A stretch of DNA of 64,000 nt from Azorinus chamasolen (taxonomy: Eukaryota; Mollusca; Bivalvia; Cardiida; Solecurtidae), in contig OY755251.1 of NCBI GenBank assembly GCA_963576725.1, forward strand, positions 38,324,048-38,388,047. The letters are read 5' to 3'. Below are positions 53,229-64,000 of the stretch, piece after piece. The position numbers and the translations under genes were made by a program. Within the stretch, counting starts at the first letter, position 1, and each line of letters starts with the position of its first letter. Under the pieces are notes generated by a model, which made no database searches, was not told the origin of the DNA, and was given only the letters and a program-made list of their open reading frames with translations.

Positions 53229-54632
53229 TTAACCCTTTACTCCATAGGCCATTTTAGACCCAACCTCTTTGAATAAATCTACCGAAAAGGAGCACTAACT
53301 AGAGAAAAGGACATTTTTTAGAATTTTGTAATTTGAAACTATTGTGATGAATAGAGAATGTGCTTCTATAGGAGCAAATGCTCTATTTATCACAATGGTT
53401 TCATAAAGTGACTTTTACAGGTCATCCTTCAAGTACAGAGGTCAAATATATGAGTCAAATCACTGACTTTAACATTGGCCATAACTTTTGGACCAGTAGA
53501 GATAGAGACTTGATATTTGGCATGCTTGAGTATCTCATGAAGCTGCACATTTTGAGGGGTGACATGTCAATGTCATTCTTCAGGGTTAAAGGTCAAATTG
53601 TCTGTTTGTTTGTCTGTAACTTTAACATTGGTCATAACTTTTGAGCCAGTACAGATGGTATGCATATGTATCTCATAAAGCCGCACATTTTGAGGGGTGA
53701 CATGTCAAGGTCATCTTTAAAGGTCAGAGGTCAAACATATGGGTCAAATCACCGACTTTAACATTGGCCATAACTTTGGAACCAGTACAGATAGAGACTT
53801 GATATTTGGCATGCTTGTGTATCTCATGAAGCTGCACAGTTTGAGGGGTGACATGTCAAGGTCATCCCTCAGGGTCAAAGGTCACCAACTTCAAATTGGC
53901 CATAACTTTTGAACCAATAGAGATAGAGTCTTGATATTTGGTAGGCATGTGTATCTCATGAAGCTGCACATTTTGAAAGGCAACATATCAAGGTGAAGGT
54001 CATCTTTTAGGGTCAAAGGTCACCGACTTTAACATTGGCCATAACTTTTGAACCTGTAGATACAGACTTGACATTTGGTATGCATGTGTATCTGATGAAG
54101 CTGCACAGTTTGGGGGTGACATGTCAAGGTCATCTTTCAGGGTCAAAGGTCACAGACTTTAACATTGGCCATAACTTTTGAACCAGTAGAGATACAGACT
54201 TGATATTTGGTATACATGTGTATCTCATAAAGCTGCACAGTTTGGGGGTGACATGTCAAGGTCAAGGTTATCAGGGTCAAAGGTCACCAACTTTAACATT
54301 GGCCATAACTTTTGAACCAGTAGAGATACAGACTTGATAGTTGGTATACATGTGTTTCTCATTTGGCTGCACAGTTTGAGGGGTGACATGTCAAGGTCAT
54401 CTTTGAAGGTCAAAGGTCACCAACTATAACATTGGCCATAACTTTTGAACTAGTAGAGATACAGACTTGATATTTGGTATGCATGTGTACCCCATGAAGC
54501 TGCACAGTTTGAGGGGTGACATGTCAAGATCAAGGTCATATCGAGGGGGCATAGTGTTTTTCACAAACACATCTTGTTGGTAGATTTATTGAAAGTGGGT
54601 GGATCTAAAAATAGCCTATGAGGTAATGGGTT
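53229..54632. mobile_element. M2 palindrome carrying an 'ATGCCCCC' element
   Basis: 53229-53420 is an M2 left arm, centre and start of the right arm (AAGTGACTTTTACAG). 54579-54632 is an M2 left arm in inverted orientation (GATCTAAAAATAGCCTATGA...GGGTTAA). The two are parted by 53421-54578. The host was therefore a foldback copy like 16558-16816, or two overlapping copies. Confidence 0.6.
53421..54578 (+). mobile_element. 'ATGCCCCC' family element, 5'-truncated
   Basis: Begins inside a core unit (GTCATCCTTCAAGTACAGAG) and ends GAGGGGGCATAGTG, TTTTTCACAAACACATCTTG, TT. Core units as at 314-3076, roughly eight sub-units. The 5' hairpin and microsatellite are missing. Confidence 0.75.
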
Positions 54633-55339
54633 AATACATTGAAAAGTCATTTTTTCTAAACCAAGATGATTAGTTAAATTAGTCTATTTGATTATTCTTC
54701 AAAAACTTAGCCAATCCTATCAAAACCGACATAAGTCACATTTAAAATCTTTTTTTCTGTGCCAGTTTGAATTTATTTTAAAAAGTGATTACAAAGTCTT
54801 CTTTTGAACTAAAGTTATTGCAATTGGCCAATATGTAAATCATAAGCATGTCTAGGGAACTGTGTCACAGAATTTAGATAAAACCCTCCATTTAGGAGTT
54901 ATGCAATAATTTAGCTTAAGACTCCTAAAATTCTGCATACCACTATGTTTCTTTTGATGTTAGATGATCAAAACAAGATATCGTAAAACTGACATGGATC
55001 TCTCACTAAGATGATGCTTTTTGATATGCCGAAAACTGCATTTAATCCGGACACAAATTACAGAAGTTATGTTTGTTTGGAAAAACCAACTCCTTTAAAT
55101 TTGCATTTTTCAAGAATATGAAAAAAATAGACAAATCCCCATTGTGTTGCGTAATCTGAGCATTATCTGTAGCTGTCTATCACATTTATATCCAATGGAG
55201 AGCTTATAATTTGAGTGACATTTTCCAGTAAACCCCCCCCCCCTTTCTTCCACCCAATCAATTAAAAAAGCTGATTTTATTGCCAGTTTTCCATAAAATA
55301 CTCATTAGAAAACTTATCTAGTCACGTGACCTACATAGT
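54633..55339. other. No gene seen
   Basis: AT-rich, unassigned. A C9 run is at about 55236. Confidence 0.4.
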
Positions 55340-55915
55340 ATGCCTAGCGTCCTCTTGTAGCTGCCATCATCTTACGCTGAAGCTTTACTTATAGCATGCA
55401 GAGATATAATATACCTAGCCTCCTCTTGTAGCAGCCATCATCTTGCACTAAAGCTTTGCTTAGCTTGCAGAGATATGCCTAGCCTCCTCTTGTAGCTGCC
55501 ATCATCTTGCACTAAAGCTTTACTTATAGCATGCAGAGATATGCCTAGTCTTCTCTTGTAGCTGCCATCATCTTGCACTCATGCAGAGATATAATATACA
55601 TAGCCTCCTCTTGTAGCTGCCATCATCTTGCACTAAAGCTTCAATTAACATGCAGAGATATAATATACCTAGCCTCCTCTTGTAACTGCCATCATCTAGC
55701 ACTAAAGCTTCACTTAGCATGCAGATATATGCCTAGCCTCCTCTTGTAGCTGCCATCATCTTGCACTAAAGCTTCACTTAGCATACAGAGATATAATATG
55801 CCTAGCCTCCTCTTGTAGCTGCCATCATCTTGCACTTAAGCTTCACTTAGCATACAGAGATATAATATGCCTAGCCTTCTCTTGTAGCTGCCATCATCTT
55901 GCACTTAAGCTAGGA
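55340..55915. repeat. ~64-76-bp tandem repeat, eight to nine units
   Basis: Units read TGCCTAGCCTCCTCTTGTAG, CTGCCATCATCTTGCACTAA, AGCTTCACTTAGCATGCAGA, GATATAATA. Spacing varies because of indels in the GATATAATA and TTATAG segments. Confidence 0.85.
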
Positions 55916-55927
55916 TTAGGGAAATAA

Positions 55928-56141
55928 TTAACCCTTAAAGTGAGGGAAATGAGTATATTATTATATGCAAACTGTTTAGACTTGGATCGAAGGGTTCCTG
56001 AGGGAGTCCTTTCATCAGGGTCTATGCTGTTGAATTATAAAAATCCATTTCTTCAGTAATAAATTTTGATACAGGTTTTTGCTGAATTAATATACAGAGA
56101 GTGAGGAGCCAGTTTCAATTATTCAGCAGTTTAAGGGTTAA
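55928..56141. mobile_element. TTAA palindrome, divergent
   Basis: TTAACCCTTAAAGTGAGGGA to CAGTTTAAGGGTTAA, with GCAAACTGTTTAGACTTGGA and TCATCAGGGTCTATGCTG about the centre. Confidence 0.55.
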
Positions 56142-57238
56142 ATCCTTGCATGCATGTTAATGAATTTGTAAATACCAAGGAAACAGTTTAGATCCAGTTG
56201 AAACATCAAGTAACTCAGCCTCTTATGAGGATCCAAACTACCTCCTTTTCAAACAGAGTAGATCCAGATCAGATGGCTCCTTTAGGAGCTGTCTGATAGG
56301 GTCTGTGCTCTGTTTGTTTCTGGAATTATACAGATCGAATTCTACAGTTTCTGCTTTTGCATTGAACATTTTATGTGTTGATAATTATGCTATTTAAAAA
56401 AATCTGATACTCATGGAGTAAAGGGTTAAATAAACCCCCCCAGAAAAGTTCTATTTTAAGAATTTGTAGCAAACAACAGTTTTACAGAATGACAATTACG
56501 TGGTGGGCAAGGAGTTATCACTATAATATATCTCAGACAAATCAGAGGCAGTTAGCATTTTGTAGCATTTTGATTTTTCGGTTCTTACTGTTCCTAGGAA
56601 ACCTCAGGATATTTATTATCGGTATAATTTGTATATGTGATGAATTTAAAATAGTTACATAAAAATGATAAAAGAAGAATTCCTTGGGCCAAAACCATGA
56701 AGATTTGCAAATTTCAATCAAACTAGAGTGATGAGTATTTTGATAGAATGTCATTTGCAGACTTTGATAAAAGAGATTGATTTAGCACGAAAATTAGACA
56801 AGCAGCCGGCTGATAAATGGTGCCTTAACAAGTAAATATTGATTTCTGGGATAGAACACTACATTTTGTAGATACACTTGTAAATCTACCAGATTTGTAT
56901 TGACAGATGTACAACTTGTAGCTTGAGATAGTACAGTGGAATTTTCATACATCATTATTGGGCCGTATTTTACCGTATTTGTCTTAATATAATCTCCCCT
57001 ACTCCACTGGTTAGTAAAGGAGAATAATTCAATTTCGTACCGTTTTGATGAATTTAAATTCGACATAGTATCTAATAGTGAAAACCCTGATCTAACTGCT
57101 TCTTCAGGAGCAGGGTAATCTGGGTCAGCACGATATGCCTATGTTTGTTTGTCTGAATACTTCGTGCAATTAGCATATTAGATTAGTCATAGGATTAGAA
57201 GTAGGAGAAATACGTGTCTTGTATGAACTGCATGTTAA
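56142..57238. other. Palindrome remnants; otherwise no gene
   Basis: 56180-56240 is a GATCCAG palindrome remnant and 56245-56430 an M1/M3 hybrid. Minus-strand frames at 56542-56754 and 56794-57066 (90 codons) have no recognisable domain. Confidence 0.35.
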
Positions 57239-57713
57239 TTAACCCTGTCCCTGTTCTATGTTTATTTCAAATTTTAATACTTTACTTTACTGAATATTCA
57301 TGGACAAAAAAGTTATAATGAAATATGGAAGGTGGAACATTGTAGCCATTTTAGACAGTAAAGAAACAGATCTATCAAATTCCATCAGCAAACAGAGCAG
57401 ACCCTGATCAGACGACTCCTCTGGGAGTCATCTGATGCGGGTCTGCTCTGTTTGCAAATGCATTAAAATGTGTTTATATGATGGAAAGGGTTAACCCATT
57501 CCCGCATATTGATGCCTTTTGATGCCTCTGTAAAACCATTGTGATAAATAGAGCAGTTGCTGCATAGGAGCAAAATTTTAATACTCTATTTATCACAATG
57601 ATTTCAAAGCTACACAATTCTAAAATGTCTCCCTTTTCTCTAGTAAATGCTCCTTTTTGGTAGATTTAATCAAAGAGGATGGATCTAAAAATAGCCTATG
57701 CGGGAATAGATGG
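57239..57713. mobile_element. M1 and M2 palindromes sharing one TTAA
   Basis: M1 spans 57239-57494 (centre GACGACTCCTCTGGGAGTCA). M2 in reverse orientation starts at the same TTAA (57491-57494) and runs to GCCTATGCGGGAATAGATGG. This is a second case of abutting units with a shared TTAA. Confidence 0.7.
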
Positions 57714-57979
57714 GCAACTCTTAACTTTTAAGTGCTGAATTTTCAAAATCGTCCATAATTGTTTAACATTAGAGTCGATTCAGTATGAAATGGTATAATT
57801 AATTTGTGAGAGAATTTTGAATGACAAACTGCCCACCCTGATCAGAGGGCTTCTGTAAGAGCATTTGATCTGGGTCTACAATGTTATAAATGCCGTTGAC
57901 CACATTTGAAGGGTTATACTTAGTAAAACTTGTGTATCCTAAATAGCCCCAAGTTTTCGGAGACAAACTTAGTCAATAG

Positions 57980-60155
57980 TATAGACCTTATAGATCAGAC
58001 CTTATAGTACAGACCTTATAGTACAGACCTTATAGTACAGACCTTATAGATCAGACCTTATAGTACAGACCTTATAGTACAGACAGACCTTATAGTACAG
58101 ACCTTATAGTACAGACCTTATAGTACAGACCTTATAGATCAGACCTTATAGATCAGACCTTATAGTACAGACTTTATAGTACAGACCTTATAGTACAGAC
58201 CTTATAGATCAGACCTTATAGATCAGACCTTATAGTACAGACCTTATAGATCAGACCTTATAGTACAGACCTTATAGACCAGACCTTATAGATCAGACCT
58301 TATAGTACAGACCTTATAGATCAGACCTTATAGTACAGACAGACCTTATAGATCAGACCTTATAGTACAGACAGACCTTATAGATCAGACCTTATAGTAC
58401 AGACCTTATAGTACAGACAGACCTTATAGATCAGACCTTATAGTACAGACCTTATAGATCAGACCTTATAGTACAGACCTTATAGATCAGACCTTATAGA
58501 TCAGACCTTATAGATCAGACCTTATAGTACAGACCTTATAGATCAGACCTTATAGTACAGACCTTATAGTACAGACCTTATAGATCAGACCTTATAGTAC
58601 AGACCTTATAATACAGACCTTATAGATCAGACCTTATAGATCAGACCTTATAGTACAGACCTTATAGATCAGACCTTATAGTACAGACCTTATAGATCAG
58701 ACCTTATAGTACAAACCTTATAGATCAGACCTTATAGATCAGACCTTATAGTACAGACCTTATAGATCAGACCTTATAGTACAGACCTTATAGTACATAC
58801 CTTATAGATCAGACCTTATAGTTCAGACAGACCTTATAGTACAGACCTTATAGATCAGACCTTATAGATCAGACCTTATAGTACAGACCTTATAGATCAG
58901 ACCTTATAGTACAGACAGACCTTATAGTACAGACCTTATAGATCAGACCTTATAGTACAGACCTTATAGTACAGACAGACCTTATAGTACAGACAGACCT
59001 TATAGTACAGACCTTATAGATCAGACAGACCTTATAGATCAGACAGACCTTATAGATCAGACCTTATAGTACAGACAGACCTTATAGTACAGACAGACCT
59101 TATAGTACAGACAGACCTTATAGTACAGACCTTATAGATCAGACCTTATAGTACAGACCTTATAGATCAGACCTTATAATACAGACCTTATAGATCAGAC
59201 CTTATAATACAGACCTTATAGATCAGACCTTATAGTACAGACCTTATAGTACAGACAGACCTTATAGTACAGACCTTATAGATCAGACCTTATAGTACAG
59301 ACCTTATAGTACAGACCTTATAAATCAGACCTTATAGATCAGACCTTATAGTACAGACCTTATAGTACAGACCTTATAGTACAGACCTTATAGATCAGAC
59401 AGACCTTATAGTACAGACAGACCTTATAGTACAGACAGACCTTATAGTACAGACAGACCTTATAGTACAGACAGACCTTATAGTACAGACCTTATAGATC
59501 AGACCTTATAGTACAGACCTGATAGATCAGACCTTATAATACAGACCTTATAGATCAGACCTTATAGATCAGACCTTATAATACAGACCTTATAGTACAG
59601 ACCTTATAGTACAGACAGACCTTATAGTACAGACCTTATAGATCAGACCTTATAGTACAGACCTGATAGATCAGACCTTATAATACAGACCTTATAGATC
59701 AGACCTTATAGATCAGACCTTATAATACAGACCTTATAGTACAGACCTTATAGTACAGACAGACCTTATAGATCAGACCTTATAGATCAGACCTTATAGA
59801 TCAGACCTTATAGTACAGACCTTATAGTACAGACATACCTTATAGATCAGACCTTATAGTACAGACAGACCTTATAGTACAGACCTTATAGATCAGACCT
59901 TATAGATCAGACCTTATAGTACAGACCTTATAGTACAGACAGACCTTATAGTACAGACCTTATAGATCAGACCTTATAGATCAGACCTTATAGTACAGAC
60001 AGACCTTATAGTACAGACCTTATAGATCAGACCTTATAATACAGACCTTATAGATCAGACCTTATAATACAGACCTTATAGTACAGACCTTATAGATCAG
60101 ACCTTATAGTACAGACCTTATAGTACAGACCTTATAGTACAGACGTTATAGTACT
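57980..60155. repeat. 14-bp two-letter satellite
   Basis: Roughly 150 units of GACCTTATAGATCA or GACCTTATAGTACA, in irregular order, with an 18-bp variant (extra GACA) and rare changes (AATACA, GACCTGAT). The two unit types differ only in GATC versus GTAC, each a palindromic tetramer. Blocks recur at larger scale (for example the CTGATAGATCAGACCTTATA AT stretch near 59520 and again near 59660). No coding capacity. Confidence 0.95.
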
Positions 60156-60207
60156 TAGGTTGTGATGAGGAGTTCAGTACATATGATTCATAAGTGTACC
60201 TTCAGTA

Positions 60208-60371
60208 ATTATGTCCCCCAAATGAAGTTGGGGACATATTGTGTTAGCTCCATTTCTTATTATAGTTATTCTTCTTCTTGAACTTGTCTGACACATATCT
60301 CGCTAAGTAATAGTCCGATCCTAATGAAACTTAACATGAACATTGCTGGTTACAAGCAGATGTGCATCCCA
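60208..60371 (+). mobile_element. 5' fragment of a 'TATGTCCCCC' element
   Basis: AATTATGTCCCCCAAATGAA folds on GTTGGGGACATATTG. The body runs to ...GTGCATCCCATTTTT, where the next element begins. Its own 3' end was not found. Confidence 0.6.
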
Positions 60372-60587
60372 TTTTTAGCTCGTCTGTTTCAAAGAAATCA
60401 CGAGCTATTGTCGTAACTCCAGCGTCGTTGTCGTCGTCGTCCGAAATCTTAACATTGACCATAACTTCTTCAATTTTTCATTTACAACCTTCATTTTTGG
60501 TATGCATGTTCATCTTGACAAGGCCTATCCGCACATACCAAAATGATAACAGACGAGCATTCGCACCCGCTTGCGGTGCTCTTGTTG
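60372..60587 (+). mobile_element. Short 'AGCTCGTCTG' element, complete
   Basis: TTTTTAGCTCGTCTG, hairpin partner CACGAGCTATTG, CGTCGTTGTCGTCGTCGTCC microsatellite, about 90 bp of core, third arm CAGACGAGCATTCGC, and 3' CTTGCGGTGCTCTTGTT. At 216 bp it is the smallest complete unit and shows the general plan most plainly. Confidence 0.8.
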
Positions 60588-60670
60588 AATTTTTAAAATG
60601 GCCAGAGCATGCAACCAAATGGTGGGCTGATTGGTCGAAATTTAGATATTGTTTGGCGAAGAAACATATC

Positions 60671-62510
60671 ATTATACCCCCACAAACAGAGTTTGAGGTG
60701 GGTATACTGGAATCAGCCTGTCGGTTGGTCCGTTGGTCTGTCCGTAAAATCTTGTACTTTCAACTCCTCCTTCAGTTTCAACCTGATTCATTTGATACTT
60801 GGCATAAGTGTTACTCAGGTGTAGTAGATGTGCAAAACAAAAATTTCAGGTCTCTGTGACCTTGACCTTGACCTTTGTCCTTGAAATTGGTCTTGAAATT
60901 GGCAGGCAAAATCTTGTACTTTGAACTCCTCCTTCACTTTCAACCTGATTCACTTGATACTTGGCATAAATGTTACTCAGGAGTAGTATATGTGCAAGAC
61001 ACAAATTTCAGGTCTCTGTGACATTGACCTTGACCTTTGTCCTTGAAATTGGCAGACAAAATCTTGTACTTGGAACTCCTCCTTCACTTTCAACCTGATT
61101 CACTTGATACTTGGCATAAATGTTACTCAGGAGTAGTAGATGTGCAAGACACAAATTTCAAATCTCTGTGACCTTGACCTTTGGCCTTGAAATTGGTCTT
61201 AAAATTGGCAGGCAAAATCTTGTACGGTGAACTCCTCCTTCACTTTCAACCTGATTTACTTGATTCTTGGCATAAATGTTAACGCAGGAGTAGTATATGT
61301 GCAAGACACAAATTTCAGGTCTCTGTGACATTGACCTTGACCTTTGTCCTTGAAATTGGCAGACAAAATCTTGTACTTGGAACTCCTCCTTCACTTTCAA
61401 CCTGATTCACTTGATACTTGGCATAAATGTTACTCAGGAGTAGTAGATGTGCAAGACACAAATTTCAAATCTCTGTGACCTTGACCTTTGGCCTTGAAAT
61501 TGGTCTTGAAATTGGCAGGCAAAATCTTGTTCTTTGAACTCCTCCGTCAATTTCAACCTGATTCACTTGATACTTGGCATAAATGCTACTCAGTAGTAGT
61601 ATATGTGCAAGATACAAATTTCAGGTCTCTGTGACCTTGACCTTGACCTTTGTCCTTGAAATTGGTCTTGAAATTAGCAGTCAAAATCTTGTACTTTGAA
61701 CTCCTCCTTCACTTTCAACCTGATTCACTTGATACTTGGCATAAATGTTACTCAGGAGTAGTGGATGTGCAACACACAAATTTCAAATCTCTGTGACCTT
61801 GACCTTTGGCCTTGAAATTGGTCTTAAAATTGGCAGGAAAAATCTTGTACTTTGAACTCCTCCTTCACTTTCAACCTGATTCACTTGATACTTGGCATGA
61901 ATGTTACTCAGGAGTAGTAGATGTGCAAGACACAAATTTCAAATCTCTGTGACCTTGACCGTTGGCCTTGAAATTGGTCTTAAAATTGGCAGGCAAAATC
62001 TTGTATGGCGAACTCCTCCTTCACTTTCAACCTGATTTACTTGACACTTGGCATAAATGTTACTCAGGAGTAGTAGAGGTGCAAGACACAAATTTCAGGT
62101 CTTGTCCGGAGCATAATTATATCCTATACTTTATTATCTAGCATTACCACACCTGTTGTGTCAATACATATTGGGTAGTAGATATTCAGGTCTCTGTGAC
62201 CTTGAACTTAATACCTGGCCTTGAAATGGAAAAAGTGTCGTGGAAAAAGAACCAGTGTCATTCTGCAAAATCGGACCAGCATGAACATTTTCATGTTGGC
62301 ATGAAACGTGGGGATTTCGTGTCACAAATCCTCCTTCATTTTTAAAGTTTTCATATGTTTGTTGCAAGCATTACAGAATTCTCTCTACTTTAACTTTGAG
62401 TATTTATGTGTTTTAGTCCTGTTACATGGATAGTTGGTTTCACAAACTTGGATTCGCAATCAAAGCTGCCATGTGGGGGTATTCATCACCTTTAGTGATA
62501 GTTCTAGTTC
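60671..62510 (+). mobile_element. Tandem-core element, 'CCCCCACAAAC' family
   Basis: ATTATACCCCCACAAACAGA folds on TTTGAGGTGGGTATA; GTCGGTTGGTCCGTTGGTCT microsatellite-like stretch; nine units of about 150-163 bp (AAAATCTTGTACTTTGAACT, CCTCCTTCACTTTCAACCTG, GTGACCTTGACCTTGACCTT); 3' GGGGGTATTCATCACCTTTA, GTGATAGTTCTAGTT. Alternate units carry TTTGTCC or TTTGGCC. Confidence 0.8.
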
Positions 62511-62514
62511 GGTT

Positions 62515-63120
62515 TTGGGATATTTTAGTACTCCAAATCGATTGGTAGGTGTTTTGAAAGTATTGGTTGGCATGGTAACTGAATAGTGACTGATTTGTCG
62601 AAATTTAGATCTTTTTTGACGTATTTGGATACTGTTCGATTTTGCTGAAAATGTTTGATTTTAGTGAAAATTGGTATGTCAGGATATTTTGGCACTCCAA
62701 AATTTATTGGTAGGTCTTTCAAAATAATTGGCTGCCATGGTAGTTGAATGGTGGCTCTGATTAGTTGAGATTTATATCTTTTGCGATGAATTGATATATT
62801 GTTAAATTTTGCTTAAAATTGGTATGTCAGAATATTTTAGCACTCCGAATTGATTGGTAGGTCTTTCGAAATAATTGGTTGCCATGGTCATTGAATGGTG
62901 GGCTCAGATTGGGGTACCCAAAACTCAAGTTGTTTTAAAGACTTTGTTGCCATGGTAATGGTGTGGTGTCCTGATTGGTCACAATTTATATATTAGATTT
63001 TGGTCAGTAGGGATATATGGGTGACCCAAACTCAATGGCAGGTGTTTCAAAATTGTTAGTTGCCATGGTAACTCAGTGATAGCCTGTGATTAGTTGAAAT
63101 TTAGGTATTTTGCTCATCAA
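62515..63120 (+). repeat. Degraded ~70-170-bp tandem repeat with X-box-like palindromes
   Basis: About five units with ATATTTTAGCACTCC, GATTGGTAGGTCTTTC and TTGCCATGG. GTTGCCATGGTAAC at 63059-63072 is a perfect palindrome of the RFX X-box form; near-matches occur at about 62568, 62730, 62878 and 62949. No element ends were seen. Confidence 0.65.
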
Positions 63121-63185
63121 TACCAGTTGTCAGTCTCCTTTGGGGGACATTCTGTAACAGATTCTGTTACAATTAGACCTTGTTT

Positions 63186-63860
63186 TTTATACCCCCAAAG
63201 GGAAGCATAAATTATAGTAATCACACTGTCTGTCCAGTCTGTCTGTCTGTCTCGCATTGAGTCCACTCTGTAACTCCTACATACATAAATGGATTTCAAA
63301 ATAACGTAGTACAAATGTTCAATAACTTAAGATAATGTGTTGTGAAAATGAAACAGGTCCCTATCTCAAAGGTCAAGGTCACAATCGGGGTTAAAGTTAA
63401 AAAATATTAACATTTTGTTTTGTCCGCTCTGTACATACTCCTATGTAAATGAGTGGATTTCATAATAACCTGCTAAAAATGCTCACCACCTTGAGACAAT
63501 ATGTCGCGAAAATGAATCAGGTTCCTATCTCAAAGGTCAAGGTCACAATCAGGGGACAAAGTTAAAAACTGGTGACATTTTGTTGTGTCCGCTCTGTTAC
63601 TCCTACATACATGAGTGGATTTCAAAATAACCTGGTACAAATGGTTGCCACCTGGAGATGATGTGTCGCAAAAAAGAACCAGATTCCTATCTCAAAGATC
63701 AACTCCAAAATACAAGAGTGGATTTCAAAGTTACTTGGTACATTATGTTCATTACCTAGGATTCTACAAAATGCAATATGGTCCAGGCAAACACATGACC
63801 CAAGCTTTAGTGTCGGTGATATCCTTTTGGGGCATTTGTCAAGTGACTGACAGCTCTTGT
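63186..63860 (+). mobile_element. 'TATACCCCCAAAGGG' tandem-core element
   Basis: TTTTTATACCCCCAAAGGGA, (CTGT)n at about 63227-63252, about three units with CGCTCTGT..CTCCTACATACA, CTATCTCAAAGGTCAAGGTC, and 3' CCTTTTGGGGCATTTGTCAA...GACAGCTCTTGTT. The third arm CTTTTGGGG complements the 5' CCCCCAAAGG. Confidence 0.8.
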
Positions 63861-64000
63861 TAATTGACTTAGCTGTTTAGTAATAGATTAGTTCAAGCTA
63901 TGTGGTCACCCATTCATCTACATTGGTGTTATCTATAGCTTGTCAGGTACTTAACCCATTACCTGATGATTTGTTTGTGTTGATTAACATCCATTTCTGC
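63861..64000. other. No feature seen
   Basis: AT-rich. CTTAACCCATTACCTGATGA near 63950 may be the start of another TTAA palindrome cut by the window edge. Confidence 0.4.

Noticed and set aside
58000..60150. CRISPR-like array
   Set aside because: Units are 14-18 bp and directly adjacent with no unique spacers, so it is a satellite. The sequence is clearly eukaryotic in style.
60362..60859. 165-codon plus-strand open frame, the longest in the second half
   Set aside because: It runs across the junction of two different mobile elements (60372-60587 and 60671 onward), so it cannot be an evolved gene.

Overview
The window looks like intergenic or intronic DNA from a mollusc, probably a bivalve. 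This is an inference from composition (AT-rich, no compact coding), from tRNA-derived SINEs, and from many mobile elements whose cores are 60-330 bp tandem repeats rich in AGGTCA-type words, a layout typical of bivalve 'pearl'/Helentron-associated elements. I see no complete host gene. The coding traces are relics of transposase genes (piggyBac-like near 3.1-3.3 kb, a hAT BED zinc finger near 18.7 kb, a CACTA/EnSpm transposase near 27.7-29.8 kb) and a few isolated exon-like stretches.

Layout. 0.3-3.1 kb: an AGGTCA-rich tandem-core element next to a piggyBac relic. 5.0-8.9 kb: a foldback transposon (5-bp target duplication CAGTG) holding a second element, which holds a third, which holds a fourth. 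9.05-15.6 kb: a deeper nest (pogo-like MITE > TTAA-flanked palindrome > pogo-like element > Tigger-like element > tandem-core elements). 16-17.2 kb: a run of TTAA-flanked palindromes. 17.2-21.5 kb: tandem-core elements with a hAT insertion carrying an exact 8-bp duplication, and a 33-bp satellite grown from a palindrome centre. 22.8-42.4 kb: a tandem-repeat host array split by three elements; the largest (14.7 kb) contains a 7.8-kb CACTA element and an exact 2,970-bp tandem duplication whose crossover can be read from repeat variants. 42.9-57.7 kb: scattered palindromes, SINEs and short arrays. 58.0-60.2 kb: a 14-bp two-letter satellite. 60.2-63.9 kb: four more tandem-core elements.

How it fits together. 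Two mobile systems dominate. One is a set of unrelated-looking families that share one plan: 5' TTTTTA plus a GC-rich hairpin, a short tetranucleotide microsatellite, a tandem core, a third copy of the hairpin arm, and a 3' end in CTCTTGTT, CATCTTGTT or CTTTGATT. The other is a set of palindromes ending in TTAA-CCCTTT, which fits piggyBac target and terminus rules. Three tandem-core families independently carry the palindrome AGGTCAnnnTGACCT once per repeat, which is the form of an oestrogen-receptor response element.
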